Assembly (NCBI GenBank): GCA_035762175.1
Contig: DASTPP010000175.1
Span: forward strand, 1-56,259
Reading direction: 5' to 3'
Source of the DNA: DASTPP01 sp035762175
GTDB taxonomy: Bacteria; Myxococcota_A; Polyangia; Polyangiales; Polyangiaceae
DNA: 56,259 bases
Below the pieces are notes generated by a model. The model saw only the letters and a list, made by a program, of their open reading frames with translations, did no database searches and was not told the DNA's origin. Of this stretch, positions 24,816 to 32,678 are shown piece by piece (the stretch's first letter is position 1; each line of letters opens with the position of its first letter). The position numbers were made by a program, and so were the translations under genes.

Positions 24816-26074
24816 CGCCCCGCCCGCGCCGGCGCCCCCTTCGCCGGCCGCCCCCCCTCGCCCCGCCGCTTCGGCGCGCCCGCGCCCAGCTCGCGCGTGA
24901 TGTACGCCACCGCCTCGGCCGGGTCGTCGGTCAGCCGCATCAGATCGAGGTCGGCCGGCGACACCTTGCCCCCCGCCAGCATCTGCTCGCGCACCCAGTC
25001 GAGCAGCCCCGCCCAGAACGAGCGGCCGAAGAGCACGACCGGGAACCGATAGATCTTGCCCGTCTGAATGAGCGTGAGCGACTCGAAGAGCTCGTCGAGC
25101 GTGCCATACCCCCCGGGGAAGATGATGAACGCCGTCGAGTACTTCACGAACATCGTCTTGCGGACGAAGAAGTACCGGAAGTTGATCGACGTATCGAGGT
25201 AGGGGTTCGGCGCCTGCTCGAAGGGCAGCTCGATGTTGCACCCGATCGAGTGCCCGCCCCCCGCGCGCGCCCCGCGGTTGGCCGCCTCCATGATGCCGGG
25301 GCCGCCGCCGGTGATGACCTCGTAGCCCGCCCGCGCCAGCAGCCGCCCCGTCTCGAACGCCGCCTGGTAGTGCGGATCGTCGGGCCGCGTGCGCGCCGAG
25401 CCGAAGACCGAGACCCCCCGCTCGACGCGGGCGAGCGTGTCGAAGCCCTCGACGAACTCGCCGAGGATGCGCAGCGCGCGCCACGAGTCCGAATGCCGGA
25501 ACGCCTCGGGCGAGGGCGGGGGCGCCTGCAGCAGCTTCTCGTCTTCGGTCAGCGACCCCTCGGCCTCGCCCCCCGCCTTGCCCTTGCGCCCCTCGGGCCG
25601 CGCCGCCGCCCCGTCGCCTTGCCCCGCGCGCGCCGCCGCGGCCACCACGCGCTCGGCCCGCGCCTTGCCCTCGGCGAGGTGCTCGCGCAAGCTCTCGCGC
25701 GACTCGGCCTCGGCGCGCTGGTGCGACGAGGCCCCCGTCCGGCCCTTCGGCGCCGCCTCCGCCCGCGTCCGGCCCTTCGGCGTCGCCTCGGCCCCCGTCC
25801 GGCCCTTCGGCGCCGCCTCCGCCCGCGCCCGGCCCTTCGGCGCCGCCTCGGCCCGCGCCTGGCCCTTCGGCGCCGCCTCGGCCCGCGCCGGGCCCCTCGG
25901 CGGCGCTTCGGCCCGCGCCCCGCCCTTCTGTGGCCCCCGCGGCGCCCGCCCGCCCTTGCCCGCGCGGGCGGCCGCGACGGGGCTCGCGGCGCCGCGCTCG
26001 GCGCCAGACTTGGTCGATCGGGACGGCGTCTCGGGGGCGGCGGCCTCGGCGGCGCGCCTCGGGCGGGTCGGCAT
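24812..26074 (-). CDS. LOG-family (TIGR00730) Rossmann-fold protein with repetitive N-terminus
   Basis: The C-terminal 230 residues of 420 are a LOG-type protein. GVSVFGSARTRPDDPHYQAA is followed by the nucleotide-binding loop GGGPGIMEAANRGA near residue 255 and PGGYGTLDELFE near residue 322. The family cleaves N6-substituted AMP to free bases or acts on other nucleotide 5'-monophosphates; both signature motifs are intact. The first 180 residues are low complexity, with six to seven units of about ten residues (GRARAEAAPK-like), highly basic and Ala-rich. They are probably disordered and might bind nucleic acid or polyphosphate. ATG 26074 is chosen over a TTG at 26116. The gene diverges from the amidase gene. 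Confidence 0.85.
   Translation of the reverse strand: MPTRPRRAAEAAAPETPSRSTKSGAERGAASPVAAARAGKGGRAPRGPQKGGARAEAPPRGPARAEAAPKGQARAEAAPKGRARAEAAPKGRTGAEATPKGRTRAEAAPKGRTGASSHQRAEAESRESLREHLAEGKARAERVVAAAARAGQGDGAAARPEGRKGKAGGEAEGSLTEDEKLLQAPPPSPEAFRHSDSWRALRILGEFVEGFDTLARVERGVSVFGSARTRPDDPHYQAAFETGRLLARAGYEVITGGGPGIMEAANRGARAGGGHSIGCNIELPFEQAPNPYLDTSINFRYFFVRKTMFVKYSTAFIIFPGGYGTLDELFESLTLIQTGKIYRFPVVLFGRSFWAGLLDWVREQMLAGGKVSPADLDLMRLTDDPAEAVAYITRELGAGAPKRRGEGGRPAKGAPARAGR
25738..25920 (-). repeat. 30-bp tandem repeat inside the LOG gene
   Basis: On the plus strand the unit CCGGCCCTTCGGCGCCGCCT with ten further bases recurs about six times in register with the codons, giving decapeptides of the type GRxRAEAAPK. 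The in-frame 30-bp period lets copy number change without a frameshift. Confidence 0.8.
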
Positions 26075-26157
26075 CAGGCGCACTTGGCCCAAGGCGGCGG
26101 CGAGGGCAACCGCCAACTCGCGCGCCGCGACGCTGCGACACCCTGCGACAACCCCCG

Positions 26158-26262
26158 AGTTCGTAAAATGAACGGGCCGTTCGTAAGGTGAACGTCCTTT
26201 CCTGTCGCGACCGTCGTTGTCTGCCCGCGTTAGCGGAAGCTGCGCACCTTATGCGGTAAGGT
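26158..26262. promoter_or_regulatory. Operator-like dyads between LOG and amidase genes
   Basis: GTTC-N7-GAAC occurs twice, at 26159-26173 and 26179-26193, exactly 20 bp apart, with related middles (GTAAAAT and GTAAGGT). A third dyad, ACCTTA-TGCGG-TAAGGT, sits at 26246-26262 and shares the GTAAGGT half. Spacing of about two turns on a common face suggests cooperative binding by a dimeric regulator. The block lies in the divergent gap, nearer to the LOG gene start. GTTC halves recall some LexA boxes, but the orientation differs from the alpha-proteobacterial one, so no regulator is named. Confidence 0.5.
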
Positions 26263-26453
26263 CTGGCGGCGTTGTCCGAAAAACTGTGGTTGTCTCGAAA
26301 CGCCCGCGGGCGCTAGAGTGCCCGCCGAGCTTAACCTCCCGGGCGGCGCCGGGTCCGGGGCGCGCGGCGGGCCGAAGAGGCGGCCCCGCGCGCCCCGCGG
26401 CCGCGGCGTCATTTTCACCCCAGTTTACGCCGTAACGACGGAGGGACGCACCG

Positions 26454-28148
26454 ATGGGCAATACCCGACGACTCTTCGGGCTCGCGCTCGCTTGCGCGCT
26501 GGCCGCCTGCAACGATTCGACGCCGGGCGACGGCGACACGCCCGCCGAGCTCGACCCGCTCGCCGCCCGCGGCGAGGCGGCGCGCGAGCGCGGCCGGGGC
26601 GCCCCCGAGGCCGCCCAGCCCCGGCTCGGCGACCCCGCGGCCGAGGCGGCCCAGGCCGAGCGCGCGCGCGCCGCCCAGCGCACGCCCTTCGAGCTCGAGG
26701 CCGCCTTCGCCCGGGCGGGCGCCGAGTTCGGCGTGCCCGCCGACCTGCTCAAGGCCCTCGGCTACGCCGAGACCGGCTGGCAGATGGTCAAGGGCGAGAC
26801 CGAGTTCGACGGCGTCGCCCCCGCCTTCGGCGTGATGGGCCTGCGCGGCGAGCGGCTCGAGCAGGGCGCCGCCCTCGCCGGCGTCACCCCCGACCAGGCC
26901 CGAAACGAACCGATCGCCAACGTCCGCGCCGCCGCCGCCCTCTTGAACCTCTGGGCCGACGAGCTCGGCCTCGACCGCGCGCGCCTCGGCGCCTGGGCCC
27001 CCGCCGTCGCCCGCTACGGCGGCGCGAGCGATCCGCGCGTCCAGGCCGAGTACGTCCACAAAGACGTCTACGGCGCCCTGCGCCAGGGCCGCTCCGCCTT
27101 CACCCCCACCGGCGCCCTCGCCGCCGCCATCGCCCCCGCCGACGTCGCCCCCGAGTTCGCCGCCCCGGGCCCCGACTTCGCCGTCGCCAGCGCCGACTAC
27201 CCCCCGGCCATCTGGCGCCCCTCGCCGAACTTCAACAGCCGCCCCACCGGCGCCGCCGGCGACCCCTCGATGGTCGTCATCCACAGCTGCGAGGGCAACT
27301 ACTCGGGCTGCTGGGGCTGGCTGACCAACAGCGCCTCCGGCGTCAGCGCCCACTACGTCGTCAACGAGAGCGGCTCCGAGGTCAGCCAGCTCGTCGCCGA
27401 GGCCAACCGCGCCTGGCACATCGGCGCCGCCTACAACTGCTCGCTCAACAACGGCACCCTCTGCTCGCTCAACGGCCTCTCGTCGAACCACTTCACCATC
27501 GGCATCGAGCACGGCGGCTTCGCCTCGCAGGCCTCCTGGCCCGCGGCCCAGATCGAGGCCTCGGCCAAGCTCGTCTGCGACATCTCCAAGAGCCACGGCA
27601 TCCCCCGCGACCGCTTCCACGTCGTCGCCCACGGCCAGCTGCAGCCCGCCACGCGCACCGACCCGGGGCCGAACTGGCCTTGGACAGACTACCTCAACCG
27701 CATCAACAACAACTGCGGCTCGGCCGCCCAGATCATCGTCGACAGCAACAACGCCAACAACGACCCCGACCAGGCCCGCGTCGAGGTCTCTTCGACCTGG
27801 ACAGCCTCGAGCTCGGTCGCGGGCTTCTACGGCACCGGCTACTTCGTCAACACCGCCCAGGCCGTCTCCGACGGCGCGAGCTTCTGGTTCTTCTTGCCCG
27901 CCGCCGCCACCAAGGCCATCGACGCCTGGTGGACGGCCGCCACCGACCGCTCGACCAGCACCCCCATCGTCGCCTTCGACGCGAACGGCACCAAGCTCGG
28001 CTCGGTCAACGTCAACCAGCAGATCAACGGTAGCAAGTGGAACACCCTCGGCTCCTTCGCCTTCCAGGCCGGCTGGAACCGCGTGGTCGTCTCCCGCTGG
28101 ACGAGCGCCCCCGGCGTCGTCATCGCCGACGCCGTGCGGGTGCGCTGA
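26454..28148 (+). CDS. Lipoprotein N-acetylmuramoyl-L-alanine amidase with transglycosylase-like and golvesin domains
   Basis: The 564-residue protein has a lipoprotein signal (LFGLALACALAAC). A helical region with ADLLKALGYAETGWQMV resembles a lytic-transglycosylase fold with its Glu. The Amidase_2 domain follows: MVVIHSCEG (zinc His), AWHIGAAYN, IGIEHGG and VVAHGQLQPATRTDPGPNWP. From about residue 425 there is a golvesin/xanthan-lyase C-terminal-type beta domain (TWTASSSVAGFYGTGYFV, AWWTAATDRST, KWNTLGSFAF, VVIADAVRV) that probably binds glycan or a surface. It should cut the peptide from muramic acid in the envelope. The start is supported by GGAGG at 26440-26444. Its TGA overlaps the next ATG (TGATG), so the two lipoproteins are coupled. 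Confidence 0.88.
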   Translation: MGNTRRLFGLALACALAACNDSTPGDGDTPAELDPLAARGEAARERGRGAPEAAQPRLGDPAAEAAQAERARAAQRTPFELEAAFARAGAEFGVPADLLKALGYAETGWQMVKGETEFDGVAPAFGVMGLRGERLEQGAALAGVTPDQARNEPIANVRAAAALLNLWADELGLDRARLGAWAPAVARYGGASDPRVQAEYVHKDVYGALRQGRSAFTPTGALAAAIAPADVAPEFAAPGPDFAVASADYPPAIWRPSPNFNSRPTGAAGDPSMVVIHSCEGNYSGCWGWLTNSASGVSAHYVVNESGSEVSQLVAEANRAWHIGAAYNCSLNNGTLCSLNGLSSNHFTIGIEHGGFASQASWPAAQIEASAKLVCDISKSHGIPRDRFHVVAHGQLQPATRTDPGPNWPWTDYLNRINNNCGSAAQIIVDSNNANNDPDQARVEVSSTWTASSSVAGFYGTGYFVNTAQAVSDGASFWFFLPAAATKAIDAWWTAATDRSTSTPIVAFDANGTKLGSVNVNQQINGSKWNTLGSFAFQAGWNRVVVSRWTSAPGVVIADAVRVR

Positions 28149-29476
28149 TGGCCGGGCGCGGCGGCCGCCGTCGCGCCGCCGCCGCCCTCGCCCTCTCGCT
28201 GCTCGCCTGCCGCGATCGCCCCCCGCCCGAAGGCACCCGCCCGGCGGCCGTCGCGGCGTCGGCGCCCTCGTCCCCGGCGCCCGTCGCGGCGTCGGCGCCC
28301 GCGCCCTCGTCCCCGGCGGCCGTCGCGGCGTCGGCGCCCGCGCCCCCGGCGCCCGTGGCGGCGTCGGCGCCCGCGCCCCCGGCGCCCGCCCCCGGCGGCC
28401 CGCCCCTGGGCGACGACGAGCGGCGCGCGCTCCGGGGGCGAATCGCGTTCGTCTCCGAGCGCGACGGCAACAAAGAGGTTTACCTGCTCGACCCCTCGAC
28501 GCTCGCCGAGCGGCGCCTGACCGAGAGCCCCCTCGACGAGTACCCCATCGCGGCCTCGCCCGACGGCGGCGAGCTCTTGCTCGCGACGGCCGACGAGGGC
28601 TCGGGCCGCCACCTCGAGCAGCTCGCCCGCCTGCCGCTCGCGGGCGGCGCGCCCGCCTTCTTCGGCCCGAAGTCGGCCCGCGTGCGCAACCCGAGCTACT
28701 CGCCCGACGGACGCTGGGTCTACTTCGAGGCCGACGTCTCGAGCTACGCCGACCTCTACCGCATCCGGCCCGATGGTAGCGCGCTGCGCCGCCTGACGCG
28801 CGGGGGGCTGCGGGGCAACTTCTCGCCCGCGCTCTCGCCCGACGGCAAGTCGCTCGCGTTCGTCTCGTCGCGCGACGGCGACCCCGAGATCTACGCCGCC
28901 GACGCCGAGGGCGCGAAAGAGCGCCGCCTCACGGCCTTTCACGCCGAAGACTGGGGCCCCGCTTGGTCGCCCGCCGGCGACCGGCTCGCCTTCCTGAGCT
29001 CGCGCGAGGGCGCCGAGCACGTCTTCGTGATGTCCCCCTCCGGCACCGAGCTGCGCCGCCTGACGGCCGCCCGCGCCCCCGCCGACGCCGAACGCACCGC
29101 CGCCCGCGCCCCGGGCCCCGGCACCGACGAGGGCGAGCTCGCCTGGTCGCCCGCGGGCCGCAAGCTCGCCTTCCGCGCCAAGCCCCAGGGCGGCAAGGCC
29201 AAGCTGCGCCTCTACGACTTCGACGAAGGTCGCCTCGTCGATCTGACCGACGGCAGCCACAGCGACAGCGCCCCCGCCTGGTCGCCCGACGGACGCTACC
29301 TCGTCTTCGTCTCCGACCGCGACGGCGACGTCGATCTCTACGTCATGCGCGCCGACGGCAGCGGCCCGACCCGGCTGACCCGGGCGCCCGGCGCCGACTG
29401 GCTGCCGCGCTGGTTCGCCGCGCCGGCGGGCGCGGGCGGCCCGAAATTACTAACGGTAGTAATTCTCGGTGGGTGA
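28148..29476 (+). CDS. TolB-like PD40 beta-propeller lipoprotein
   Basis: ATG 28148 shares its A with the stop of the amidase gene (TGATG). The 442-residue protein has a signal peptide with lipobox LSLLAC, an Ala/Pro linker of four near-identical VAASAPAP units, and a TolB-like propeller. The blades include IAFVSERDGNKEVYLLD, SPDGRWVYFEAD, SPDGKSLAFVSSRDGDPEIY, SPAGDRLAFLSSREG and SPDGRYLVFVSDRDGDVDLY. PD40 propellers bind partners in the periplasm, so a joint role with the amidase in wall turnover is plausible. The last ten residues (KLLTVVILGG) are encoded by the first palindrome of the array at 29443, so the original C-terminus has been replaced or extended. Confidence 0.85.
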   Translation: MAGRGGRRRAAAALALSLLACRDRPPPEGTRPAAVAASAPSSPAPVAASAPAPSSPAAVAASAPAPPAPVAASAPAPPAPAPGGPPLGDDERRALRGRIAFVSERDGNKEVYLLDPSTLAERRLTESPLDEYPIAASPDGGELLLATADEGSGRHLEQLARLPLAGGAPAFFGPKSARVRNPSYSPDGRWVYFEADVSSYADLYRIRPDGSALRRLTRGGLRGNFSPALSPDGKSLAFVSSRDGDPEIYAADAEGAKERRLTAFHAEDWGPAWSPAGDRLAFLSSREGAEHVFVMSPSGTELRRLTAARAPADAERTAARAPGPGTDEGELAWSPAGRKLAFRAKPQGGKAKLRLYDFDEGRLVDLTDGSHSDSAPAWSPDGRYLVFVSDRDGDVDLYVMRADGSGPTRLTRAPGADWLPRWFAAPAGAGGPKLLTVVILGG

Positions 29477-29676
29477 CCACCCCAGAATTACTAGCGCTAG
29501 TAATTCTAGAGGCCCCTACCACCCCCAGAATTACTAATGTTAGTAATTCTGGGGGCCCTGACCCACCCGGAACTACTAACGCTACTAATTTCCGAGCCCT
29601 CGAGCCGCCCAGAATTACTAGCGGTAGTAATTTCGAGGTGGGTCACCACCCTGGGGTTACTAAGTTTAGTAATTTC
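29443..29676. repeat. Array of six phased AT-rich palindromes, period about 42 bp
   Basis: Six dyads share the core TTACTA-N4-TAGTAA. Their centres lie at 29454.5, 29495.5, 29538.5, 29580.5, 29622.5 and 29664.5, so the spacings are 41, 43, 42, 42 and 42 bp. The second is a perfect 24-bp palindrome (29484-29507). The third is a perfect 34-bp inverted repeat with a 2-nt centre (29522-29555). The fourth is damaged in both arms. The centre bases vary (ACGG, GCGC, ATGT, ACGC, GCGG, AGTT), yet symmetry is kept in two. The GC-rich spacers of 18-24 bp tend to end in ACCACCC or a variant; two hold GGTGGGT-ACCACC. The array runs from the 3' end of the PD40 gene towards the GNAT gene. Confidence 0.92.
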
Positions 29677-29808
29677 TCGAGGGCGCCCCCACGCTGAACG
29701 ACCACCGGGGCTCTCCTGGGGGGGGCTGAGCGGGTGAGACATGGTCGCAGGCCCCCCTCGGGCGGCGCCCACCTTTCGTTCGGCCCCATGGCGAGAGAGT
29801 CTGCGCCC

Positions 29809-30390
29809 ATGAGCGTCATCGAGCTCCGAACGCCTCGCCTGCTGCTTCGCCCCTGGCGCGAGGGCGACCGCGCGCCCTTCGCCACCCTGAACGCCGACCC
29901 CCAGGTCGTCGAGTTCTTGCCCGGCCCCCTCTCGCGCGACGAGAGCGACGCCCTCGTCGATCGTATCGTCGAGCACTTCGCGCGCCACGGCTTCGGCCTC
30001 TGGGCGGTCGAGGCGCCGGGCGCCGAGCCCTTCGTGGGCATGGTGGGCCTGAGCGTGCCGAGCTTCGAGGCGCACTTCACGCCCTGCGTCGAGGTCGGCT
30101 GGCGGCTCGACGCGCGCTGCTGGGGCCGGGGCTACGCGAGCGAGGCGGCGGCCGAGGCCCTGCGCTTCGGCTTCGAGCAGCTCGGGTTGCGCGAGATCGT
30201 CTCGTTCACGGTGCCCGCGAACCTGCGCTCGCGCCGCGTGATGGAACGGCTCGGCATGACGCGCGACCCGGCCGACGACTTCGACCACCCCCGCCTGCCC
30301 GAGGGGCACGGGCTACGCCGCCACGTGCTCTACCGGCGCTCGGCCGAGGCGTGGCGCGCGGCGGCGTCCCCCGCGGTTCGTCGCCGCTGA
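29809..30390 (+). CDS. GNAT-family N-acetyltransferase (RimJ/RimL type)
   Basis: The 193-residue protein opens IELRTPRLLLRPWREGDRAPF, the standard start of Acetyltransf_3 enzymes. It continues with FVGMVGLSVPSFEAHFTPCVEVGWRL and the acetyl-CoA loop CWGRGYASEAAAEALRFGF (Q/RxxGxG/A variant RGYAS). Then follow VSFTVPANLRSRRVMERLGM and a DFDHPRLPEGHGLRRHVLY end common to subfamilies annotated as ribosomal-protein or general amine acetyltransferases. The substrate is unknown. ATG 29809 is used; ATG 29788 would add seven residues. The palindrome array ends 130 bp upstream and may affect its expression. The stop lies inside a 37-bp repeat that recurs 72 bp downstream. Confidence 0.85.
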   Translation: MSVIELRTPRLLLRPWREGDRAPFATLNADPQVVEFLPGPLSRDESDALVDRIVEHFARHGFGLWAVEAPGAEPFVGMVGLSVPSFEAHFTPCVEVGWRLDARCWGRGYASEAAAEALRFGFEQLGLREIVSFTVPANLRSRRVMERLGMTRDPADDFDHPRLPEGHGLRRHVLYRRSAEAWRAAASPAVRRR

Positions 30391-30566
30391 GCGCGGCCAC
30401 GTCGTCTGGCTCCGCCGAGCCGACACGCGGTGACGCACCAGCCCGCGGTTCGTCGCCGCTGAGCGCGGCCACGTCGTCGGCCCCGGGGCTCACGCCCCCC
30501 CGGCGGGCGTCGCGCGACGGCGCCCCCGGGGCTCACGCGCCCGGCGGCGGGCGCCGCGCGACGGCG
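30370..30566. repeat. Duplicated 3' ends of the GNAT and LysR genes
   Basis: A 37-bp stretch containing the GNAT stop occurs at 30370-30406 and 30442-30478 (period 72). Next to it, a 42-43-bp stretch containing the LysR stop codon occurs at 30524-30566 (in the gene) and 30481-30522 (beyond it), period 43. The 140-bp gap between these two convergent genes is thus built almost wholly from copies of their own ends. Confidence 0.88.
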
Positions 30567-31441
30567 GCGACGAGCGAGCGCAGCCAGCGGTGGGCCGGGT
30601 CGCGCCGGTGCCGGACGTGCCACGCCATCTGCACGGGGAAGGTGCCGAGGTCGACCGGGGGGGCGAGCACCTTCAGGCGGGGGTCGCCCGCGAGGCGTTG
30701 GCAGATGCGGCGGGGCAGGGTGGTGCAATAGTCGGTGGCGGCGATGAGGTCGGGGACGGCCAGGAAGTGGGTCACCGACACGGCGACGTCGCGCCGGAGC
30801 CCGTGCCGCTCGAGCGCCTGGAAGAGCCCGGCCCGCAGCCGGCCGGGCGGCAGCACGTTGACGTGCTTGAGCGACTCGAACTGCGCGCGCGTGAGCTGCG
30901 CCTTGACCACGGGGTGGTCGGCGCGCACGACGCAGGCGAGGCCGTCTTCGGCGAGCGCCTTGACGACGAGGCTCTCGGACGGATCGCCGACGCGCCCGAG
31001 CACGAGCGCCGCCTCGCCCGCGGCGGCCGACGCCTCGGACGGGGCGCCCCCGAAGGGCACGACGCGCAGCGAGACGCCCGGGGCGAGCCGGCGCAGCTCG
31101 GCGACGAGCGGAGGCAAGAGGACGAACTCGACGTAGCCGTTGGCGGCGAGGACGAAGCGGCGCTCGGAGGTCGCCGGGTCGAAGGCCCGCTGGCCGAGCA
31201 CCGCCTGGTCGAGCTGGGCGAGGGCGGCGGCGACCGCGGGGCCGAGCTCGACGGCCTTGTCGGTCGGGCGCATGCCGTAGCGCTGGCGCACGAAGAGCGG
31301 GTCTTGCAGGAGCTCGCGCAGGCGCCCGAGCATGCCGCTGAGCGCCGGCTGGGTCACGCCGAGGCGCCGGGCGGCGCGCGTCACGCTGCGCTCTTCGAGC
31401 AGGGCGGCGAAGGCCCGGAGCAGGTTCAGATCGTAGGGCAC
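30533..31441 (-). CDS. LysR-family transcriptional regulator
   Basis: Read from GTG 31441 the protein has 302 residues, the family norm, beginning VPYDLNLLRAFAALLEERSV. The winged HTH is TRAARRLGVTQPALSGMLGRLRE, with DPLFVRQRYGMRPTDKA following, as in NodD/LinR-type members. The effector domain has RFVLAANGYVEFVLLPPLVA and later TFPVQMAWHVRHRRDPAHRWL. The open frame reaches 31477 only through a TTG. The divergent neighbour is an aldo/keto reductase, the usual LysR arrangement, so control of that gene is a fair inference. The stop and about 40 bp of the 3' end are duplicated just downstream. Confidence 0.88.
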   Translation of the reverse strand: MPYDLNLLRAFAALLEERSVTRAARRLGVTQPALSGMLGRLRELLQDPLFVRQRYGMRPTDKAVELGPAVAAALAQLDQAVLGQRAFDPATSERRFVLAANGYVEFVLLPPLVAELRRLAPGVSLRVVPFGGAPSEASAAAGEAALVLGRVGDPSESLVVKALAEDGLACVVRADHPVVKAQLTRAQFESLKHVNVLPPGRLRAGLFQALERHGLRRDVAVSVTHFLAVPDLIAATDYCTTLPRRICQRLAGDPRLKVLAPPVDLGTFPVQMAWHVRHRRDPAHRWLRSLVAAVARRPPPGA

Positions 31442-31457
31442 GAGATATATCGTCTCG
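31441..31457. promoter_or_regulatory. Possible LysR autoregulatory dyad
   Basis: CGAGA-TATATCG-TCTCG is a 5-bp dyad at the LysR start, AT-rich in the middle, within the LysR/aldo-keto reductase divergent gap. Position fits an autoregulatory site or a -10 region for lysR. The match to the loose T-N11-A LysR rule is not decisive. Confidence 0.3.
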
Positions 31458-31607
31458 TGATGGTAGACATGCGTCAAACCGCGTTGCCGGGCGGCGGGCG
31501 GGGGCGCAAGGTGGGCTCAGCCGCGCGCGGGGCCTCGGGGCGGCGGGCGGCGGGGCGAGCCCGGCCGGGGCGCGGCTGGCGGCGGGGACGACGAAAGGCA
31601 TTCGACC

Positions 31608-32648
31608 ATGCGATACAAGATGCTCGGACAGGCGGGGCTGCGGGTCTCGGAGATTTGCCTCGGCACCATGAGCATGGGCCAAGACTGGCCCTTCGGCGCC
31701 GACGAGGCGACGTCGCGGCGGGTGCTCGACGCCTACGCCGACGCGGGCGGCAACTTTCTCGACACGGCGAACAAGTACCACAACGGGCAGACCGAAGAGT
31801 ACCTGGGCCGGTGGCTGGGCGGGCGGCGCGACCGCATGGTGGTGGCGACCAAGTACACGCTGGCGATGGACCACGCCGACCCGAACGCGGCGGGCAACCA
31901 CCGCAAGAACCTGATGCGGTCGGTCGAGGGCAGCCTGCGGCGGCTGCGCACCGACCACATCGACCTGCTCTGGGTGCACGCCTACGACGAGGACACGCGC
32001 TACGAGGAGACGATGCGCGGCCTCGACGATCTCGTGCGCCTGGGCAAGGTGCACTACATCGGCATCAGCGACACCCCGGCCTGGGTCGTGAGCGCCGCGC
32101 ACGTGACGGCCGAGCTGCGCGGCTGGTCGCCGGTGGTCGCGCTGCAGGTCGAGTACAACCTGCTCGCCCGCACGCCCGAGCGCGACCTCTTGCCCATGGC
32201 GCAGCACTACGGCATGGCCGTGACGGCCTGGGCCCCGCTCGCCGGCGGCGTGCTCAGCGGCAAGTACACCCGCGGGGGCGACAACGACTCGCTGCGCAAG
32301 AAGGGCAACGAAGAGCGGGGCCGGAGCTCCGAGCAGGGGCTGCGCGTCGCGCGCCTGGTCGACCGCATCGCCGACGAGCTCGGCGCGACCTCGTCGCAGG
32401 TGGCGGTGGCGTGGGTGCTGTCGCGCGGGTACCGGTACGTTCCGATCGTGGGGGCCCGCAAGCCCGAGCAGATCATCGACGTGATGGGGGCGGCCGAGCT
32501 GAAGCTGCCCGCCGAGGCGCGGCGGCAGCTCGACGAGCTGACGGCGGTCGATCTGGGCTTCCCCCACGAGTTTTTGCGCAGCGATCACATCAAGGACATG
32601 TCAAAAGGCGAGGTCCGCGCGAAGATCGACTTCCGGCCGCGCGACTGA
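31608..32648 (+). CDS. Aldo/keto reductase
   Basis: The 346-residue protein is a TIM-barrel NADPH oxidoreductase. It starts MRYKMLGQAGLRVSEICLGTM, has NFLDTANKYHNGQTEEYLG (catalytic Asp and Tyr), VATKYTL (Lys), LLWVHAYDEDTRYEET (His), and the cofactor segment VPIVGARKPEQIIDVMG. It is closest to the AKR11/YghZ-like group acting on small aldehydes or ketones. The substrate is not set by the sequence. ATG 31608 directly precedes the first beta strand. The divergent LysR protein is its probable regulator. A REP-like hairpin cluster follows the gene. Confidence 0.9.
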   Translation: MRYKMLGQAGLRVSEICLGTMSMGQDWPFGADEATSRRVLDAYADAGGNFLDTANKYHNGQTEEYLGRWLGGRRDRMVVATKYTLAMDHADPNAAGNHRKNLMRSVEGSLRRLRTDHIDLLWVHAYDEDTRYEETMRGLDDLVRLGKVHYIGISDTPAWVVSAAHVTAELRGWSPVVALQVEYNLLARTPERDLLPMAQHYGMAVTAWAPLAGGVLSGKYTRGGDNDSLRKKGNEERGRSSEQGLRVARLVDRIADELGATSSQVAVAWVLSRGYRYVPIVGARKPEQIIDVMGAAELKLPAEARRQLDELTAVDLGFPHEFLRSDHIKDMSKGEVRAKIDFRPRD

Positions 32649-32678
32649 GGGTGCCCGAGCGCGGCGGGTGCGCGGGCC

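Noticed and set aside
29443..29676. CRISPR array
   Set aside because: Spacers are only 18-24 bp and similar to one another, the repeats are perfect dyads that vary in the centre, and no cas genes are near.
29443..29676. Integron attC sites
   Set aside because: attC sites are longer, with R and L boxes and bulged bases; there are no gene cassettes between the copies and no integrase.
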